DNA from: Auanema rhodensis
Taxonomy: Eukaryota; Nematoda; Chromadorea; Rhabditida; Rhabditidae
Length of the DNA stretch: 64,000 nt
Reading direction: 5' to 3'
Assembly (NCBI GenBank): GCA_964057225.1
Contig: OZ059899.1
Coordinates: 4,464,001 to 4,528,000 of the forward strand
Shown one piece after another: positions 63,183-64,000 of the stretch (position 1 is its first letter; each line of letters starts with the position of its first letter). The translations under genes were made by a program, and so were the position numbers. The notes below the pieces were generated by a model. The model had not been told where the DNA came from, made no database searches, and saw only the letters and a list, made by a program, of their open reading frames with translations.

Positions 63183-64000
63183 CTTTGCCTTGAAAAAAGG
63201 AATCTAGAAGCATCTACTTTTTGCTAAATTATTTTGAAATTTTTCGAAAAAATTTTTGTCAAAATGTTTTTGGAAGCAATGTTGAGTGTACATGGAAACT
63301 CAACATACACTAATGCATCATTTTTCAAACGATCATAACTGATTTTTGTATTAAGCGTTTCTCAATGTTGTATAGTGCATTCGATGCGGATTTTTAAGCT
63401 GCGTCGATCTGTGTTATCAGATTTGCGCTAGCTTAAAAATGCACCGAGATATCAACTGATATATGTTCACACTTATATCCTCGATTTTCACCCTGAAGAA
63501 TCAATTTTTTCATTGAATAACATTGTCCATCGTCTTTGCCTTGAAAAAAGAAATCTAAAAACATCTACTTTTTGCTAAATTATTTTGAAATTTTTCGAAA
63601 AAATTTTTGTCAAAATGTTTTTGGAAGCAATGTTGAGTGTACATGGAAACTCAACATACACTAATGCATCATTTTTCAAACGATCATAACTGATTTTTGT
63701 ATTAAGCGTTTTTCAATGTAGTATAGTGCATTCGATGCGGATTTTTAAGCTGCGTCGATCTGTGTTATCAGATTTGCGCTAGCTTAAAAATGCACCGAGA
63801 TATCAACTGATATATGTTCACACTTATATCCTCGATTTTCACCCTGAAGAATCAATTTTTTCATTGAATAACATTGTCCATCGTCTTTGCCTTGAAAAAA
63901 GGAATCTAGAAGCATCTACTTTTTGCTAAATTATTTTGAAATTTTTCGAAAAAATTTTTGTCAAAATGTTTTTGGAAGCAATGTTGAGTGTACATGGAAA
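63183..64000. repeat. Possible start of a third copy of the 19/26-monomer block
   Basis: Monomer 181 (XbaI-type, ATATATG), 182 (GTTTTTCAATG, ATATATG, CATTG) and the 116-bp partial monomer 183 (XbaI-type, from 63885) match the order of monomers 117-119 and 136-138. The GTTTTTCAATG allele is found only in 118, 137 and 182, and 182 lies exactly 45 monomers (15,795 bp) after 137. The array continues past base 64000, so the match cannot be followed further. Confidence 0.6.

Larger units (their letters stand above)
1..64000. repeat. Satellite DNA array, 351-bp monomer, 182 copies plus a partial
   Basis: The whole window is one head-to-tail tandem array. The string CTTTGCCTTG recurs at 1, 352, 703, 1054 and so on, and 63885 still fits the register once two 1-bp insertions are counted. 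All copies face the same way, and no foreign sequence, truncated monomer or inversion interrupts them. Every frame on both strands is closed near the start of each monomer: stops at monomer positions 9-11, 23-25 and 43-45 on +, and the complement of CTA at 22-24, 32-34 and 42-44 on -. No protein gene is therefore present. G+C is 31% in the monomer I counted. A long homogenised AT-rich array of this kind is characteristic of eukaryotic centromeric or pericentromeric heterochromatin; that location is inferred, not shown. Both array ends lie outside the window. Confidence 0.99.

Noticed and set aside
1-64000. Open reading frames in the array
   Set aside because: 351 is a multiple of 3, so a frame could stay open across monomers, but each of the six frames meets a stop in the first 45 bp of nearly every monomer. 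Remaining short frames repeat with the monomer and have no coding features.
1-64000. CRISPR array
   Set aside because: The repeat is 351 bp with no unique spacers between copies.
1-64000. CENP-B box
   Set aside because: TTCGTTGAATAACATT near the monomer end fits the TTCG and A positions of the mammalian box but lacks the CGGG part; no other stretch fits better.
1-64000. Assignment to a named insect satellite
   Set aside because: Length and base composition resemble known beetle and other insect satellites, but I cannot match the sequence to one from memory with confidence.
1-64000. Telomeric repeats, rDNA or tRNA genes
   Set aside because: No short telomere-type repeat, box A/box B arrangement or rRNA-like sequence was seen.

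Overview
The window is a single, uninterrupted satellite-DNA array. From base 1 to base 64000 it consists of head-to-tail copies of one 351-bp monomer, all in the same orientation: 182 complete copies plus the first 116 bp of copy 183. Numbering from base 1, monomer n starts at 1+351(n-1) up to monomer 33. Two 1-bp insertions (in monomers 33 and 62) shift the register to 2+351(n-1) for monomers 34-62 and 3+351(n-1) from monomer 63 on. I see no gene, RNA gene, transposon, inversion or unique-sequence island. Every monomer has stop codons in all six frames near its start, and because 351 is divisible by 3 they recur in the same frames. The sequence is AT-rich (109 G+C in 351 bp, 31%, counted in monomer 182).

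This is a eukaryotic genome. Long, homogenised, AT-rich arrays with monomers of this length are typical of pericentromeric or centromeric heterochromatin. Complex satellites of about 140-360 bp are well known in insects such as beetles, but nothing here identifies a species, and I give none.

The array has clear internal layers, defined by diagnostic variants. (1) 1-23870: a mixture of about ten monomer types. An 8-monomer block (2808 bp) occurs three times (1054, 4915, 15446), and short dimer arrays occur at 12287-15094 and 22116-23519. (2) 23871-27029: a clean dimer array with private variants. (3) 27030-29135: transition. (4) 29136-40718: a new family that has gained an XbaI site in many monomers, with a 7-monomer duplication (31593-34049 and 34050-36506). 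(5) 40719-64000: the most uniform part, built of two left-half and two right-half alleles. A 19-monomer block (40719-47387) is repeated as a 26-monomer block (47388-56513). The extra seven monomers are one 6-monomer tandem duplication plus one single-monomer exchange. A third copy may start at about 63183, at the window edge.

Within each monomer the sequence is structured. An A-tract-rich segment (monomer positions 11-86) probably bends. A 28-bp dyad lies at 97-124. A run of dyads at 195-280 includes a 51-bp nested palindrome at 208-258. Monomer positions 76-143 are nearly invariant, while the last third carries most of the family markers. Several hybrid monomers record in-register unequal exchange, so the window can be read as a history of how the satellite expanded.
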